From the NCBI RefSeq assembly GCF_004295585.1, contig NZ_AP019400.1, forward strand, positions 4,748,001-4,812,000: a stretch of DNA of 64,000 bases, written 5' to 3'. The position numbers and the translations under genes were made by a program. A model generated the notes under the pieces. The model ran no database searches. It saw nothing but the letters and a program-made list of their open reading frames with translations, and had not been told where the DNA came from. This stretch comes from Cohnella abietis. GTDB taxonomy: Bacteria > Bacillota > Bacilli > Paenibacillales > Paenibacillaceae. Positions 8,262 through 17,842 of this stretch are shown here, in pieces (positions within the stretch are counted from its first letter, which is position 1; each line of letters starts with the position of its first letter).

Positions 8262-9218
8262 TTATAGCAAATGACAAGCGGCAAAATGACCAGGCTCCAC
8301 CTCTTTAAACGGAGGCATCGTAGCCGCGCATTCAGGCATCGCATGTGGACAGCGTGTTCTGAACGGACATCCGCTCGGTGGATTAAGCGGACTTGGAATT
8401 TCGCCCTGTAAAATCACACGTTTCCGCTGCTTCTGAAGATCGGGATCCGGAATAGGAATTGCGGACAACAAAGATTGCGTATACGGATGAAGCGGCTTAG
8501 CATTCAACTCATCCGACGTTGCTACCTCAACCAGCTTACCCAGATACATAACGCCAATCCTATCGGAAATATGCTTGACCATAGCTAGATCATGCGCAAT
8601 GAACAAGTAAGTCAAACCATGCTCCTTCTGCAGCTTCTTGAACAGGTTCACAACCTGAGCTTGGACAGAAACATCTAGCGCAGAAATTGGCTCGTCAGCA
8701 ATAATAAATTGCGGCTCAATCGCTAACGCGCGAGCAATCCCGATCCTCTGACGCTGACCGCCCGAAAATTCATGGGGAAAACGTCCCGCATGCTCTTCAT
8801 TTAAGCCGACATCTGTAAGCAGCTGGCTTACCCGCTCTTTTCTTTTTTTCCCCGTATACAAGCCGTGAATATCCATTCCCTCAGAAATAATTTTCCCAAC
8901 CGTCATACGTGGATTAAGCGAAGCGTAAGGGTCCTGGAACACCATCTGCATATCCCTGCGGAATTTCTTCCTATCATCGCCACTCAATTTCTGTATATCT
9001 TTGCCGTTAAACAGTACCTCGCCACCCGTTGCTTCATAAAGCCGGATAATCGTTCTGCCTGTCGTGGATTTACCGCAGCCAGACTCGCCGACAAGTCCAA
9101 AGGTTTCCCCCCGTTTAATCGAGAAGTTCAAGCCATCAACCGCTTTGAGTACACGATCCCCACTCAGGTGAAAATGCTTCTGTAGGTTTTTTACCTCTAA
9201 AATATGATCCTCAGCCAT
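8262..9218 (-). CDS. oppF: Oligopeptide ABC transporter ATPase OppF
   Basis: A 318-residue ATPase that powers peptide import with OppD on the inner face of the OppBC channel. Walker A GESGCGKST is at residues 44-52. The signature FSGGQRQRIGIARAL and Walker B FIIADEP follow, then the switch histidine in IAHDLAMV. The C-terminal CPFRTRCPHAMPEC segment is the cysteine-rich tail of the Opp/Dpp ATPases. The ATG at 9218 was chosen because the family alignment begins there; the frame is open for 50 more codons upstream, inside oppD. It overlaps the oppD stop by eight bases. Confidence 0.95.
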   Translation of the reverse strand: MAEDHILEVKNLQKHFHLSGDRVLKAVDGLNFSIKRGETFGLVGESGCGKSTTGRTIIRLYEATGGEVLFNGKDIQKLSGDDRKKFRRDMQMVFQDPYASLNPRMTVGKIISEGMDIHGLYTGKKRKERVSQLLTDVGLNEEHAGRFPHEFSGGQRQRIGIARALAIEPQFIIADEPISALDVSVQAQVVNLFKKLQKEHGLTYLFIAHDLAMVKHISDRIGVMYLGKLVEVATSDELNAKPLHPYTQSLLSAIPIPDPDLQKQRKRVILQGEIPSPLNPPSGCPFRTRCPHAMPECAATMPPFKEVEPGHFAACHLL

Positions 9219-10242
9219 GTGATCTTCCCCCCACTTCGACTGGAATATCAACCTTCGGAGCGTCCGGATGTAACAACCAGCAGGCAGAGCTATGATCTGC
9301 AGACAGTTCGAAGTGCTCAGGATCAACCTCTTTGCAGATTTGCATCGCATACGGACAGCGTGCCGCAAAAGCGCAGCCTACCGGAGGAGCAAATAAATCA
9401 GGAGGAGTGCCCGGTATCGAATCCAGCTCATTGTTCTTATCGCTATCTAACCGTGGAACAGAGCGTAGCAATCCCCAAGTATATGGATGTCTAGGGTTAT
9501 AGAAAATATCATTAAGAGTACCTCTCTCAACAACTTTACCTGCATACATAACGATGACTTTATGAGCCATCTCAGCAACTACACCTAAATCATGCGTAAT
9601 AAGGATGATCGAAGTATCTGTTTTCTGCTGAATGTCTCGTAATAAATCGATAATTTGAGCTTGAATCGTGACATCGAGTGCTGTGGTTGGTTCATCAGCA
9701 ATGAGCAGCTTGGGTTGACAAGCGAGAGACAACGCAATCATGACCCGCTGCCTCATCCCTCCCGAAAGCTCGTGTGGGTATTGATGAATACGTTCCGATG
9801 CATTCGACATCCCCACTAGTGTCAGAAGATCAGCAGCACGCTGCATAGCTTCAGATTTACTTACCTTCTGATGCTTACGAATACCCTCCGAGATTTGTGC
9901 ACCAACCGTCATTGTTGGATTCAAAGAGGTCATCGGGTCTTGAAAAATCATGCCCATCTCCTGACCTCGCACTTTCTCCATCTGGGATTCCGACATTTTC
10001 GTAATCTCATGCTTGCTATCAAAAAGAACCGACGAGCCCTCTTTAATGTAGCTTGGCGGAGTCGGAATCAACCTCATAATCGTCTGGGCTGTTACCGATT
10101 TACCACTTCCGGATTCTCCAACGATCGCCAGAACCTCTCCTTTATTCAGGCTGAAGGAGACGCCACGAACCGCTTGAACCTCACCGGCATACATTTTGAA
10201 GGATACACGCAAATTGTTAACTTCAAGTATAGGCTTTCCCAT
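9211..10242 (-). CDS. oppD: Oligopeptide ABC transporter ATPase OppD
   Basis: A 343-residue partner of OppF. Walker A GESGSGKSV is at residues 43-51, the signature is LSGGMRQRVMIALSLA, Walker B is LLIADEPTTALD, and the switch region is ITHDLGVV. The C-terminal oligopeptide-transporter tail contains CAFAARCPYAMQIC. The ATG follows AAGGAGG. The gap to oppC is only 13 bases. Opp systems bring in short peptides as nutrients and, in spore formers, also signalling peptides that influence sporulation and competence; which applies here cannot be told from sequence. Confidence 0.95.
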   Translation of the reverse strand: MGKPILEVNNLRVSFKMYAGEVQAVRGVSFSLNKGEVLAIVGESGSGKSVTAQTIMRLIPTPPSYIKEGSSVLFDSKHEITKMSESQMEKVRGQEMGMIFQDPMTSLNPTMTVGAQISEGIRKHQKVSKSEAMQRAADLLTLVGMSNASERIHQYPHELSGGMRQRVMIALSLACQPKLLIADEPTTALDVTIQAQIIDLLRDIQQKTDTSIILITHDLGVVAEMAHKVIVMYAGKVVERGTLNDIFYNPRHPYTWGLLRSVPRLDSDKNNELDSIPGTPPDLFAPPVGCAFAARCPYAMQICKEVDPEHFELSADHSSACWLLHPDAPKVDIPVEVGGRSHG

Positions 10243-10255
10243 CCGGCAGGCCTCC

Positions 10256-11170
10256 TTATTTTCTCATTTTCGGATCGAGAGCATCCCGTAGCCCGTCCCC
10301 GAACACGTTAAAGCTAAGCAAGATCAAGCTGAATACAATAGTTGGGAAAATAATGCGATGTGGCTGGTACCTCATATATTGCGCACCATCGTTAATTAAA
10401 TTACCGAGGGACGCCATAGGAGGTCGAATGCCGACACCGATAAAGCTAAGAAACGACTCAAAAAAAATAGCCGTCGGAACAATAAACGTAATTTGCACAA
10501 TTACAAGTCCAAGCACATTTGGAATAAGATGCTGCATAATGATCCGTGAAGGCTTCGCGCCCAAAGTTCGAGCAGCCAGAACGAATTCCTGCTCCTTAAC
10601 GAGCAGAATTTGTCCCCTTACTAACCGCGCCATACCTACCCAACCCGTTAAGGCATAGGCGATAATAATAGATTTGATACCGGGTCCAAGGAAGACAATC
10701 AGAATAATAGCCAGCAGCAGCAATGGAATAGAGTAAATTATTTCAATGATCCGCTGCATTACATTGTCTACTTTTCCACCAAAATAAGCCGAAATCCCCC
10801 CATAGATAACACCAAATACTAAATCAATCACTGCTGCAACCAAGCCTATAAACAAGGAAATTCGAGTTCCCCACCATACGCGGGTCCATAAATCTCGGCC
10901 AAAATCATCCGTACCGAAAAAGTGTGTCCACGACGGCTTAAGATCTATGTCCTTCAAGTACTGGGTTTCATAATCAAATTTGCTGAACATAGGCGCAAAT
11001 ATAGCTAATAACGAGAGCACGATAAGAATGATCAGCCCAGTCATAGCCATTTTATTCGTTCTCAAACGCCTCCAAGCGTCCTGCCAATAGGTTAGGGATG
11101 GCCGGACAATGGTCTCTGCGTTTGTAGTTTTTTCAGCTGGGAGAAACTTTTCTTTAGCTATATCTATCAT
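10256..11170 (-). CDS. oppC: Oligopeptide ABC transporter permease OppC
   Basis: A 304-residue membrane subunit. The N-terminal cytosolic segment is followed by one helix and then the five-helix binding-protein-dependent permease domain. The EAA coupling loop, which contacts the ATPases, is visible as REFVLAARTLGAKPSRIIMQ-like sequence near residues 190-210. The N-terminal OppC_N-type region (residues 20-80) contains the typical DLWTRVWWGTR stretch. GGGAGGGAG precedes the ATG. It begins three bases after the oppB stop codon. Confidence 0.95.
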   Translation of the reverse strand: MIDIAKEKFLPAEKTTNAETIVRPSLTYWQDAWRRLRTNKMAMTGLIILIVLSLLAIFAPMFSKFDYETQYLKDIDLKPSWTHFFGTDDFGRDLWTRVWWGTRISLFIGLVAAVIDLVFGVIYGGISAYFGGKVDNVMQRIIEIIYSIPLLLLAIILIVFLGPGIKSIIIAYALTGWVGMARLVRGQILLVKEQEFVLAARTLGAKPSRIIMQHLIPNVLGLVIVQITFIVPTAIFFESFLSFIGVGIRPPMASLGNLINDGAQYMRYQPHRIIFPTIVFSLILLSFNVFGDGLRDALDPKMRK

Positions 11171-11173
11171 GGT

Positions 11174-12103
11174 TTATCTCCCTCCCGACATACGAATCCG
11201 TGGATCAATTAAGCCGTACGCAATATCGGTCAGGAACATCACAACAATAAGAACCGCTGCATAGAAGATCGTTAATCCTGTAATCATCGTATAGTCCAAA
11301 GTTGTAATAGAGCTTACAAATTGAGACCCTAAGCCCGGAATGACGAAAACTCTCTCAATAACAAGTGTCCCCGTGATGACGTTAACTGCAATAGGTCCCA
11401 GAATGGTCACGACAGGTAATATAGCATTACGAAGCATATGTCCAATTACGACTGTGCGGGTTGCGAGACCCTTAGATTTAGCCGTCTTAATATAGTCCAA
11501 GCTAGATACTTCTAACATCGAAGCACGCATCATTCTGGCTAATATTGCAATTGTTCCTAATGCAAGGGCAATAGCCGGTAAAATGCGATGCTCTGGTCCT
11601 TCCCATAAGCCTGAAGGAAGGATGCCCCATTTGTTCCCTACATATAAGGATAGAAGTGGACCAATTACGAAAGAGGGCACGGAGATTCCAATTAGAGCGA
11701 TGAACATTGAGGAATAATCCTGCCATTTGTTATGCTTCAGTGCTGCGACGATACCGAGCAGTAATCCGATAATAATCGCGATAACCAAAGATTCCAGTCC
11801 AAGCTCCAAGGAGGCTGGAAAGGATTGCTTGATGACGCTGACAACCGACCGTGTCGGGAATTGATAAGATACGCCTAAGTCTCCTCGAAAAACATTGCCT
11901 AAATACTGCAAGTACTGCTGCCATTCCGGCTTATCTAAGCCGTATTGCTCCTTTAATAATTTCAAATTTTCTGGAGGCAGCTTCGCAGCTACTTCACCAA
12001 AAGGATTACCAGGTAGCAGCTTCATGAGAAAAAAAGTAGCTGTAATGATAACCCATAATGTGATTAGCATATATACGAATCGACGCAGCACGAATTTCAG
12101 CAC
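11174..12103 (-). CDS. oppB: Oligopeptide ABC transporter permease OppB
   Basis: A 309-residue, six-helix permease pairing with OppC. The N-terminal stretch RRFVYMLITLWVIITATFFL is the first helix, and LLPGNPF begins the large external loop. The EAA-type loop DYIKTAKSKGLATRTVV sits around residue 200. The start is GTG at 12103, seven bases after AAGGAGG; an ATG 36 bases further upstream has no ribosome site. oppB is separated from oppA by 138 bases that include a 16-bp hairpin. Confidence 0.94.
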   Translation of the reverse strand: MLKFVLRRFVYMLITLWVIITATFFLMKLLPGNPFGEVAAKLPPENLKLLKEQYGLDKPEWQQYLQYLGNVFRGDLGVSYQFPTRSVVSVIKQSFPASLELGLESLVIAIIIGLLLGIVAALKHNKWQDYSSMFIALIGISVPSFVIGPLLSLYVGNKWGILPSGLWEGPEHRILPAIALALGTIAILARMMRASMLEVSSLDYIKTAKSKGLATRTVVIGHMLRNAILPVVTILGPIAVNVITGTLVIERVFVIPGLGSQFVSSITTLDYTMITGLTIFYAAVLIVVMFLTDIAYGLIDPRIRMSGGR

Positions 12104-12143
12104 GACTGATCCTCCTTCCAAATTTACATATAAGTACAATCGA

Positions 12144-12180
12144 CATGAAAGAAGCCGTTCTGATAACGGCCTCTTTCATG
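12144..12180 (-). other. oppA-oppB intercistronic hairpin
   Basis: A 16-bp near-perfect stem begins and ends in CATGAAAGA/TCTTTCATG and encloses a five-base loop. It has no U run. Such structures often stabilise or partly terminate the mRNA of the first gene, keeping the binding protein in excess over the permeases. Confidence 0.7.
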
Positions 12181-12241
12181 GATTGTAGCTTGTCCAGCAT
12201 CTTTAACATGGACTGCTTCAACAATTGAAGCTAACAGCTTA

Positions 12242-13915
12242 TTACTTAATTGAAGTCCATTTTAATTCGAAATCAGTACCGTATGGAGGCAAGATCAAGC
12301 CCTGTACTTTGTCTTTAATCAAGTAGGGTGATGAACGGAAGAACAGTGGGAATATAGCTGCTTCCTCCATCAGAATTTTTTCTGCTTCATGCAATTTATT
12401 TGCACGGACTTTGGCGTCCGGCTCTTTCTGAGCCCCTGTAACTAGCTCATCATACTTCGCGTTCTTCCAATCTTGGGTGTTAAATGGGCTACCCGACACG
12501 TACATATCAAGCCAAGTCATCGGATCGTTATAATCTGCACCCCATAGTGAATTTACAATGGTGTAGTTTTTAGCAAGCTCTCTCTCAATCCGAGAAGCAT
12601 GCGGTAATGGTTCAGCCGCTACATCGATGCCGAGATTTGTTTTCCACTGGGAAACGAGAAATTCAAGTGATTTTTTGCTTGTTTCAGTATCATCACCCAT
12701 TACCGTCAGCTTAGGAAGAGCTGCTACTCCAGCTTCCTTCAATCCTTCTGCCAGCAATGTTTTTGCTTTTGCAGCATCGAACGCAACCTCTGTGTCCCCG
12801 ACAACCTTACGGAACTCTTCTCCATTGCCATCGCTATTACCGTTTGGTATCAAACCAGTTGCCGCTACTGAACCATTTCTAAGCACTGTATCTACAAGCC
12901 CTTGGCGGTCAATCGCCATGCTCAATGCTTGACGAACTTTAGCATTTGCGAAGGCAGGCACTTTCGTTTGTTGGAAATTCAAATAACCTGTTATAAGCTC
13001 ATTTTTTCTGTGAAGCTCTGTTTTTCCTTCGTAGGCTTTCATCTGATCGCCTTTAATATCAGCAACATCTGTTTTATTGGATTCATAAAGATTCAGGCCA
13101 GTAGCCGTGTCTTTAACAATGTTCAAAGTGATCTTGTTCAGCTTGACGTTATCCGCGTCCCAATATTTCGGGTTTTTCTCAAGAACTAGCTGCTGCTCGT
13201 GATCCCATTTTTTCAAAATAAATGGACCAGCGCCAAGCACTTTATCTGCATCTGCACCGCCTTTATCGCCAAGCGCAGAAACGAACTTCTCATTCTGAGG
13301 ATAGTAGTTTAAGAAAGCTAGCTGCCCGGTAAAGAAAGACATCGGTTGCTCCAGCTTAATTTCTAATGTCGTATCATTCAGAGCTTTAGCACCAAAGTTT
13401 TCTTTGGCCTTCTTAAGCTCTTCAGGAGTTTTGGAGTTTAGAATATCACTCCCCCCTTTAACCCATTCCATAATGAAAGCATATGAAGCTTTAGTAGCCG
13501 GATCCAATGTTCTTATATAAGAATAAACGAAGTCTTTGGCAGTAAGCGGCGAACCGTCAGCCCATACAAGACCTTCACGTAATTTAATCGTATAGGTTAA
13601 TCCATCATCCGAGATCTTAGGAAGCTCTGCGGCAAGCGCTGGCTCAGGGTTCATATCTTTATTCAAACGGTACAAGCCTTCACTAATAGCTCCTAGAATG
13701 GTAAAGGAAGCTGAGCTTTCTGCTAAGGATACGTCCAGTGCAGGTGGATCAGCACGGTAATTCATCACTAACTCCTGTTTGCTGCCCTTGCCGGATCCAT
13801 TTGAAGAAGTACCTGATCCCGATGGTTCGGAGTTGTTGTTGTTGCCACAAGCGGCTAGCAGTGTTCCCGCTAACGTAATTGCCATGGCTGCTGAGAAAAT
13901 TTTCTTGAATTTCAT
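12242..13915 (-). CDS. oppA: Oligopeptide-binding lipoprotein OppA
   Basis: A 557-residue solute-binding protein of the SBP_bac_5 family. The signal peptide ends in LLAAC, with the lipid-modified cysteine at residue 23 and a Ser/Gly/Asn-rich linker after it. The mature part has the family pattern AESSASFTILGAISEGLYRL, the KLREGLVWADGSPLTAKDF segment and FRKVVGDTEVAFDAAKAKTLL. It captures peptides outside the membrane and delivers them to OppBC. GGGAGG precedes the ATG. It is the first gene of the operon. Confidence 0.95.
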   Translation of the reverse strand: MKFKKIFSAAMAITLAGTLLAACGNNNNSEPSGSGTSSNGSGKGSKQELVMNYRADPPALDVSLAESSASFTILGAISEGLYRLNKDMNPEPALAAELPKISDDGLTYTIKLREGLVWADGSPLTAKDFVYSYIRTLDPATKASYAFIMEWVKGGSDILNSKTPEELKKAKENFGAKALNDTTLEIKLEQPMSFFTGQLAFLNYYPQNEKFVSALGDKGGADADKVLGAGPFILKKWDHEQQLVLEKNPKYWDADNVKLNKITLNIVKDTATGLNLYESNKTDVADIKGDQMKAYEGKTELHRKNELITGYLNFQQTKVPAFANAKVRQALSMAIDRQGLVDTVLRNGSVAATGLIPNGNSDGNGEEFRKVVGDTEVAFDAAKAKTLLAEGLKEAGVAALPKLTVMGDDTETSKKSLEFLVSQWKTNLGIDVAAEPLPHASRIERELAKNYTIVNSLWGADYNDPMTWLDMYVSGSPFNTQDWKNAKYDELVTGAQKEPDAKVRANKLHEAEKILMEEAAIFPLFFRSSPYLIKDKVQGLILPPYGTDFELKWTSIK

Positions 13916-14240
13916 GCTGTTGCCTCCCCATTTTTTTAACTAGCATTTGAAGTATGCACAACTTCTATGCATTATTTGGAATATTGTGAAAATTGAAAAT
14001 ATTTCTAAGTCCACAACACCGCTATTCCGTTAAAAATCTACCTTACAAATAAATACAATCCTTTTGTAATTCGAAATCTGTCGGAACAACAGAAATACTA
14101 CTACAAATCGCTTACATGCCGCAATGTGATAATCTTGGAAATGTTAGGTTGTGTGACATGGAAGTAACAAAAAAGAAGAACTGACCTCATAGGCTATTAA
14201 AGCCCTACTGGTCAGTTCTTCTTAGTCCGGTTTCACCTTA
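13916..14240 (-). other. Leader of oppA and terminator of the methyltransferase gene
   Basis: This 325-base gap holds the AT-rich upstream region of oppA. I could not pick a confident promoter there. At its right end is the 14-bp stem 14173-14186 with 14210-14223, which ends in U on the minus strand and terminates the methyltransferase gene. Nothing else was seen. Confidence 0.7.
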
Positions 14241-14882
14241 TTAGTCCTTCACTCTTGCCAAAGCCAGACCATCATACGCTGGTAAATGAACACCCATTAG
14301 CCTTGAATCCTGCGCAATCCGTTGATTGAATTCCCGCATAGCAAGCACCGATGGACCTTGTTTGTTGTCATCAATCGTCCTGCCTCTAAGAAGCGTATTA
14401 TCGGCTGCGATAATGGCTCCCTTATTCGAAAGTCGAATACATGCATCTAAGTAATGAGGGTAATTCTCTTTATCTGCATCAATGAAAAAGAAATCAAAAC
14501 GCTTACCCTCTGAAGCTAGCCTCTCCAAGCTTGCTGAAGCATCACCAACTAGATAATCAACATGACTCTCCATACCAGCCGCAATTACATTCTCTTTAGC
14601 AAATTCTGCATAATCTTCGCGTAGCTCAAGGGAAAGCAGCTTGCCCTCAGCTGACAACCCCCGTGCCAAGCATATTCCGCTATATCCACCTAATGCACCG
14701 ATTTCTAGTACATTTTGCGCTTTGGAAGTCGCAACTAGAAAGGTAAGCAGTCGCCCATATCCTGGTGCAACTGAAATTTCCGGCATGCCGGCTAATCGAA
14801 TATTTTCCTTAACCCTTTCTAGGTCAATATCATTACTATATAGTTCATCAAAATAATAATCGGGTGTTAATCCCATCGTCAT
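14241..14882 (-). CDS. Class I SAM-dependent O-methyltransferase
   Basis: A 213-residue protein of the catechol-O-methyltransferase-like family. SAM-binding motif I is VLEIGALGGYSGICLAR; the acidic residue after strand 2 is in LLSLELREDYAEFAKEN. The metal-binding DADKENY and DNTLLRG stretches are those of Mg2+-dependent O-methyltransferases, which methylate catechol-type hydroxyls in plants and bacteria. In Bacilli the relatives include YrrM, a tRNA 5-hydroxyuridine methyltransferase, which is an alternative role here. The start at 14882 follows GGAGGTG. It is a single gene with its own terminator. Confidence 0.85.
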   Translation of the reverse strand: MTMGLTPDYYFDELYSNDIDLERVKENIRLAGMPEISVAPGYGRLLTFLVATSKAQNVLEIGALGGYSGICLARGLSAEGKLLSLELREDYAEFAKENVIAAGMESHVDYLVGDASASLERLASEGKRFDFFFIDADKENYPHYLDACIRLSNKGAIIAADNTLLRGRTIDDNKQGPSVLAMREFNQRIAQDSRLMGVHLPAYDGLALARVKD

Positions 14883-15051
14883 GCTCACCTCCATAAGTCG
14901 TAGAACGGATAAATCCCCCTACATTTTACCACAAAGTTTGTAAAATACCCTTGATTAGAGCTATACTATTTTTTGTTTACACTTTACAATGCGATAATCA
15001 TTTAGTGCAGCGGTCTATACAAATCGCTTGTTATGGAAAGGAAGTTTGCAC

Positions 15052-17028
15052 ATGTTAGCTCAGATACAAGGTGGAGCCCGTAAAGGACTACACTGGATTG
15101 TAAGAGCGCTTACGCTTTGGCCTATTTGGGGTATTATCCTACTTGCTGTATCGATATTGTACAAATTAAATGAGCTCGATAATCAATTCAATGTTGGTGG
15201 TATGAATTATTGGAAATGGGCTGTTAATCTTGGTGCCGTTCTTCTTGTCTCCTTCTGGACAATATTTCTAGGCCGCCGGGCAAGAGCACTGTCTCTCGCA
15301 ATATTGAATTTAGCACTCTCTATCCTTCTCTTCTCGGATCTTATTTACTTTAGATACTTCAAGGACTTCATCTCCGTTCCTGTGCTGCTGCAGGCCGGAC
15401 AGGTAGGAGAGCTGAAGGATAGCATCTGGAGTCTCACGCAAGCAAGTGACTGGATTCTATTTGCCGATATTCCCATTGCCTTTGCGTTGGCAGGCTTTAT
15501 TTTCTGGCGTACCGCGGTTGCTCGACGCTCCAAGGTAGGCCCTATAGTCAAAATCCGTAGCCAGTACATTTGGCGCAGATTCGTTCCAGCAGCACTAATA
15601 TTCGCTATTGGATGGTCATTGCTTTATTACCCTATTGTAGAGCAGAAGAATGGATGGGCGCGAGGCTTGTTCGTTGGAAATTGGTGGAATGTGCCCATTT
15701 ACAATGTTACAGGTCTTCTTGGTTTTCATGGCTATGATACTTATCGTTATGCCAAGGAGCATTGGTTCGGTGAGGGTCTTTCTGCGGAGGAAATTCAGGA
15801 ATCGAAAGCATGGTTCACAGAGCGACTTAAGCTGCAGAAGCAAATGGAAACGGAGCCCCTCTTCGGCGAATATAAAGGCAAAAATGTGCTTGTTGTTCAA
15901 GCTGAAGCCTTTCAAGAATTCGTAATTGGTCAGTCCATCGATGGCGAGGAAATTACACCCAATTTAAACAAGCTCATCGGGCAAAGCGTTTATTTCCCTA
16001 ATTTCTATCATCAAACCGCTCAAGGTCGAACATCTGATGCCGATTTTCTCACTAGCTGCTCCATGCACCCCTTGCCAACCGGTTCAGCCTTTATTCGCTT
16101 CGCGGGCAATGAATTTGATTGCGTTCCCTCCACCCTAAATGGTGAAGGCTATGATACAACCGTACATCATTCTTATGATGGAAGCTTCTGGAACCGGAAT
16201 AATATGTATCATAATATGAAATATAATCAATTTTACAGCATCAAAGACTATACTATAGATGAACGAGTAGGCTGGTCTTTAGGGGATCAATCCTTCTTCC
16301 GTCAGACGATTGAACAATTGAAGGAACGTCAAAAATCACCTTTCTACGCCTTATCCATAACACTGTCTAGCCATCACCCCTTCAAACTACCTTACTCCAA
16401 TCAGGAGCTTGATGTAGGAGATCTGAAAGGTACAATAATGGGAGATTATCTTCAGGCGACTCGTTATGTGGATTCTGCAGTCGGCGTATTGATAGAGGAG
16501 CTTAAGGATGCAGGCTTATGGGAAAATACGGTTCTGATGTTCTACGGGGACCACGATAATTCTATATATGACTGGAAGCTTTATGAGCAATTCTTTGATC
16601 ATCCCGTAGCAGACATAGACAAGGACCGAATTATTAGGAAGGTCCCGTTCTTTATTCATCTCCCGAACGACGAGCATGCTGGTATAGTTAATAAAGCTGT
16701 TGGACAGATTGACACTACACCAACTATTATGCATTTGCTTGGAATTCCATTAGATAAAAAGTATTTGATGGGCATAAGCATGCTATCTGAAGCGCCTAAA
16801 TCCGTTGTATTCCGTAATGGGGGCTTTACCGATGGCAAGGTTTACTTCGTTCCTAACAGCGATGGCATAGCCGCTGATGGAACCTGTTATTCCGTTGACA
16901 GCGGTATTCCTACTGACACTGAAGCTTGCATAGCAGGCGCAGAGTCGGCTAAGCAAGACCTGAAAGTGTCTGATCAGGTCATTGAGAATAATCTCATCGC
17001 CAGATTTCATAAAGAAGACAAGGAATAA
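15052..17028 (+). CDS. LtaS-like glycerolphosphate transferase (sulfatase-fold)
   Basis: A 658-residue membrane enzyme. The first 210 residues hold five transmembrane helices; residues from about 275 form an extracellular sulfatase-like domain. The nucleophile threonine is Thr327 in QGRTSDADF. Metal ligands are visible in VVQAEAFQ (Glu) and in FYGDHDN (Asp and His). LtaS enzymes take glycerol phosphate from phosphatidylglycerol and polymerise it into lipoteichoic acid, or load the primer, outside the membrane. The start at 15052 follows GGAAAGGAAG. Paralogues such as YfnI, YqgS and YvgJ make exact assignment uncertain. Confidence 0.88.
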   Translation: MLAQIQGGARKGLHWIVRALTLWPIWGIILLAVSILYKLNELDNQFNVGGMNYWKWAVNLGAVLLVSFWTIFLGRRARALSLAILNLALSILLFSDLIYFRYFKDFISVPVLLQAGQVGELKDSIWSLTQASDWILFADIPIAFALAGFIFWRTAVARRSKVGPIVKIRSQYIWRRFVPAALIFAIGWSLLYYPIVEQKNGWARGLFVGNWWNVPIYNVTGLLGFHGYDTYRYAKEHWFGEGLSAEEIQESKAWFTERLKLQKQMETEPLFGEYKGKNVLVVQAEAFQEFVIGQSIDGEEITPNLNKLIGQSVYFPNFYHQTAQGRTSDADFLTSCSMHPLPTGSAFIRFAGNEFDCVPSTLNGEGYDTTVHHSYDGSFWNRNNMYHNMKYNQFYSIKDYTIDERVGWSLGDQSFFRQTIEQLKERQKSPFYALSITLSSHHPFKLPYSNQELDVGDLKGTIMGDYLQATRYVDSAVGVLIEELKDAGLWENTVLMFYGDHDNSIYDWKLYEQFFDHPVADIDKDRIIRKVPFFIHLPNDEHAGIVNKAVGQIDTTPTIMHLLGIPLDKKYLMGISMLSEAPKSVVFRNGGFTDGKVYFVPNSDGIAADGTCYSVDSGIPTDTEACIAGAESAKQDLKVSDQVIENNLIARFHKEDKE

Positions 17029-17047
17029 TTAAACGCTATATAAAATA

Positions 17048-17088
17048 AAAACGGCAACTCCGTCCTAGGACAGTGTTGCAGTTTTTTT
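17048..17088 (+). terminator. Terminator of the LtaS-like gene
   Basis: A ten-base stem (17048-17057 with 17075-17084, one mismatch) and an inner GTCCTAGGAC palindrome, followed by seven T. Confidence 0.8.
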
Positions 17089-17341
17089 ATGTTTTCACAT
17101 ATTTTTTAGCTTTTTCAATTGCCTCGTCTTCAGATGAGGCAGTAATGTAACGACCATTAATAAATATAAAAGCATAACGAGAGCAAGGGCCGCAATAGGA
17201 TTTGCAAGCCACTTTAATTTCAGTTTCAGGTGAAAGCTTTTGTAGCTTAGGAAGCATTGTCTTTACTTTCATATGCTTGCATTTGTCGCATATTCGAATA
17301 TCGTTTAGTGGAGCTAATTGCTCGTTATCAATGATCTCCAT
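17087..17341 (-). CDS. DUF1450 small cysteine-rich protein
   Basis: An 84-residue protein beginning M-E-I-I-D-N-E. It has CDKCKH near residue 19 and CKSYCGPC near residue 48, then a compact FIFINGRYITA strand and a helical end. This is the DUF1450 pattern; B. subtilis YuzB (UPF0349) is a more distant relative. The fold is thioredoxin-like in appearance but the function is not known. The paired cysteines suggest metal or Fe-S binding or redox activity, which is inference. The start overlaps the HesB-like gene by 14 bases, pointing to a joint role. The frame is open upstream, but that part lies inside the neighbour. Confidence 0.75.
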   Translation of the reverse strand: MEIIDNEQLAPLNDIRICDKCKHMKVKTMLPKLQKLSPETEIKVACKSYCGPCSRYAFIFINGRYITASSEDEAIEKAKKYVKT

Positions 17342-17630
17342 GGTTGCCCTTGCTTGGATTCGTAATGACAAACCCTTCTTTAGGAAAATAAAGATAGTCG
17401 ATTTTGACACCGTCTAGCAGCTGTTCTCCCTTAGTTAGGATAACATCAATGTCCTTATCCGTAGAGACAACTTCATCCTTATCGGTAGGCTTGCCTAAAT
17501 CCATACCGTAATGGGCGTGGTCTCCGTGGCTGTGTGTCACGAATACCTTCAATTTCTTGTTTTCATTTTCCGGCTTGTCCAATTCTTTGCGCAGCACGTT
17601 GGCTGCATTCCGAGTTATTTTACAATTCAT
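17328..17630 (-). CDS. HesB/IscA-like protein with His in place of the Cys ligands
   Basis: A 100-residue A-type-carrier fold. It opens with ITRNAANVLRKELD, has a central KLKVFVTHSHGDHAHYGMDL and ends GFVITNPSKGNHGDH. IscA/HesB proteins bind Fe or Fe-S clusters through one central and two C-terminal cysteines (CxGC-type end). Here the central position reads HSHGDHAH and the C-terminal end reads HGDH, so all three cysteines are replaced by His/Asp clusters. The start at 17630 is 11 bases after GGGAG; a GTG at 17642 is too close to the ribosome site. It overlaps the DUF1450 gene. Confidence 0.75.
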   Translation of the reverse strand: MNCKITRNAANVLRKELDKPENENKKLKVFVTHSHGDHAHYGMDLGKPTDKDEVVSTDKDIDVILTKGEQLLDGVKIDYLYFPKEGFVITNPSKGNHGDH

Positions 17631-17842
17631 ATTGATATTCACTCCCGTTAGTTTCTTGTGTTCTATTGTAAATAGTTTAATCTAAGAAAACAAGAACGCA
17701 AGATAATAAGATGACATTCTCAACCAAGGGAAAAGCGGATTTTTCTACTCACTAGGTAAATGTACTTATCCAATAATTTATCTTTACATAAGCTAACTGG
17801 GTGATGAAACAATATCACAATAAAAGCCCGGTGGTGATATTC

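Noticed and set aside
7987..8277. Minus-strand frame with an HHYG repeat and a hydrophobic start
   Set aside because: It begins with TTG without a ribosome site, overlaps the oppF terminator and oppF itself, and owes its pattern to the 12-bp tandem repeat.
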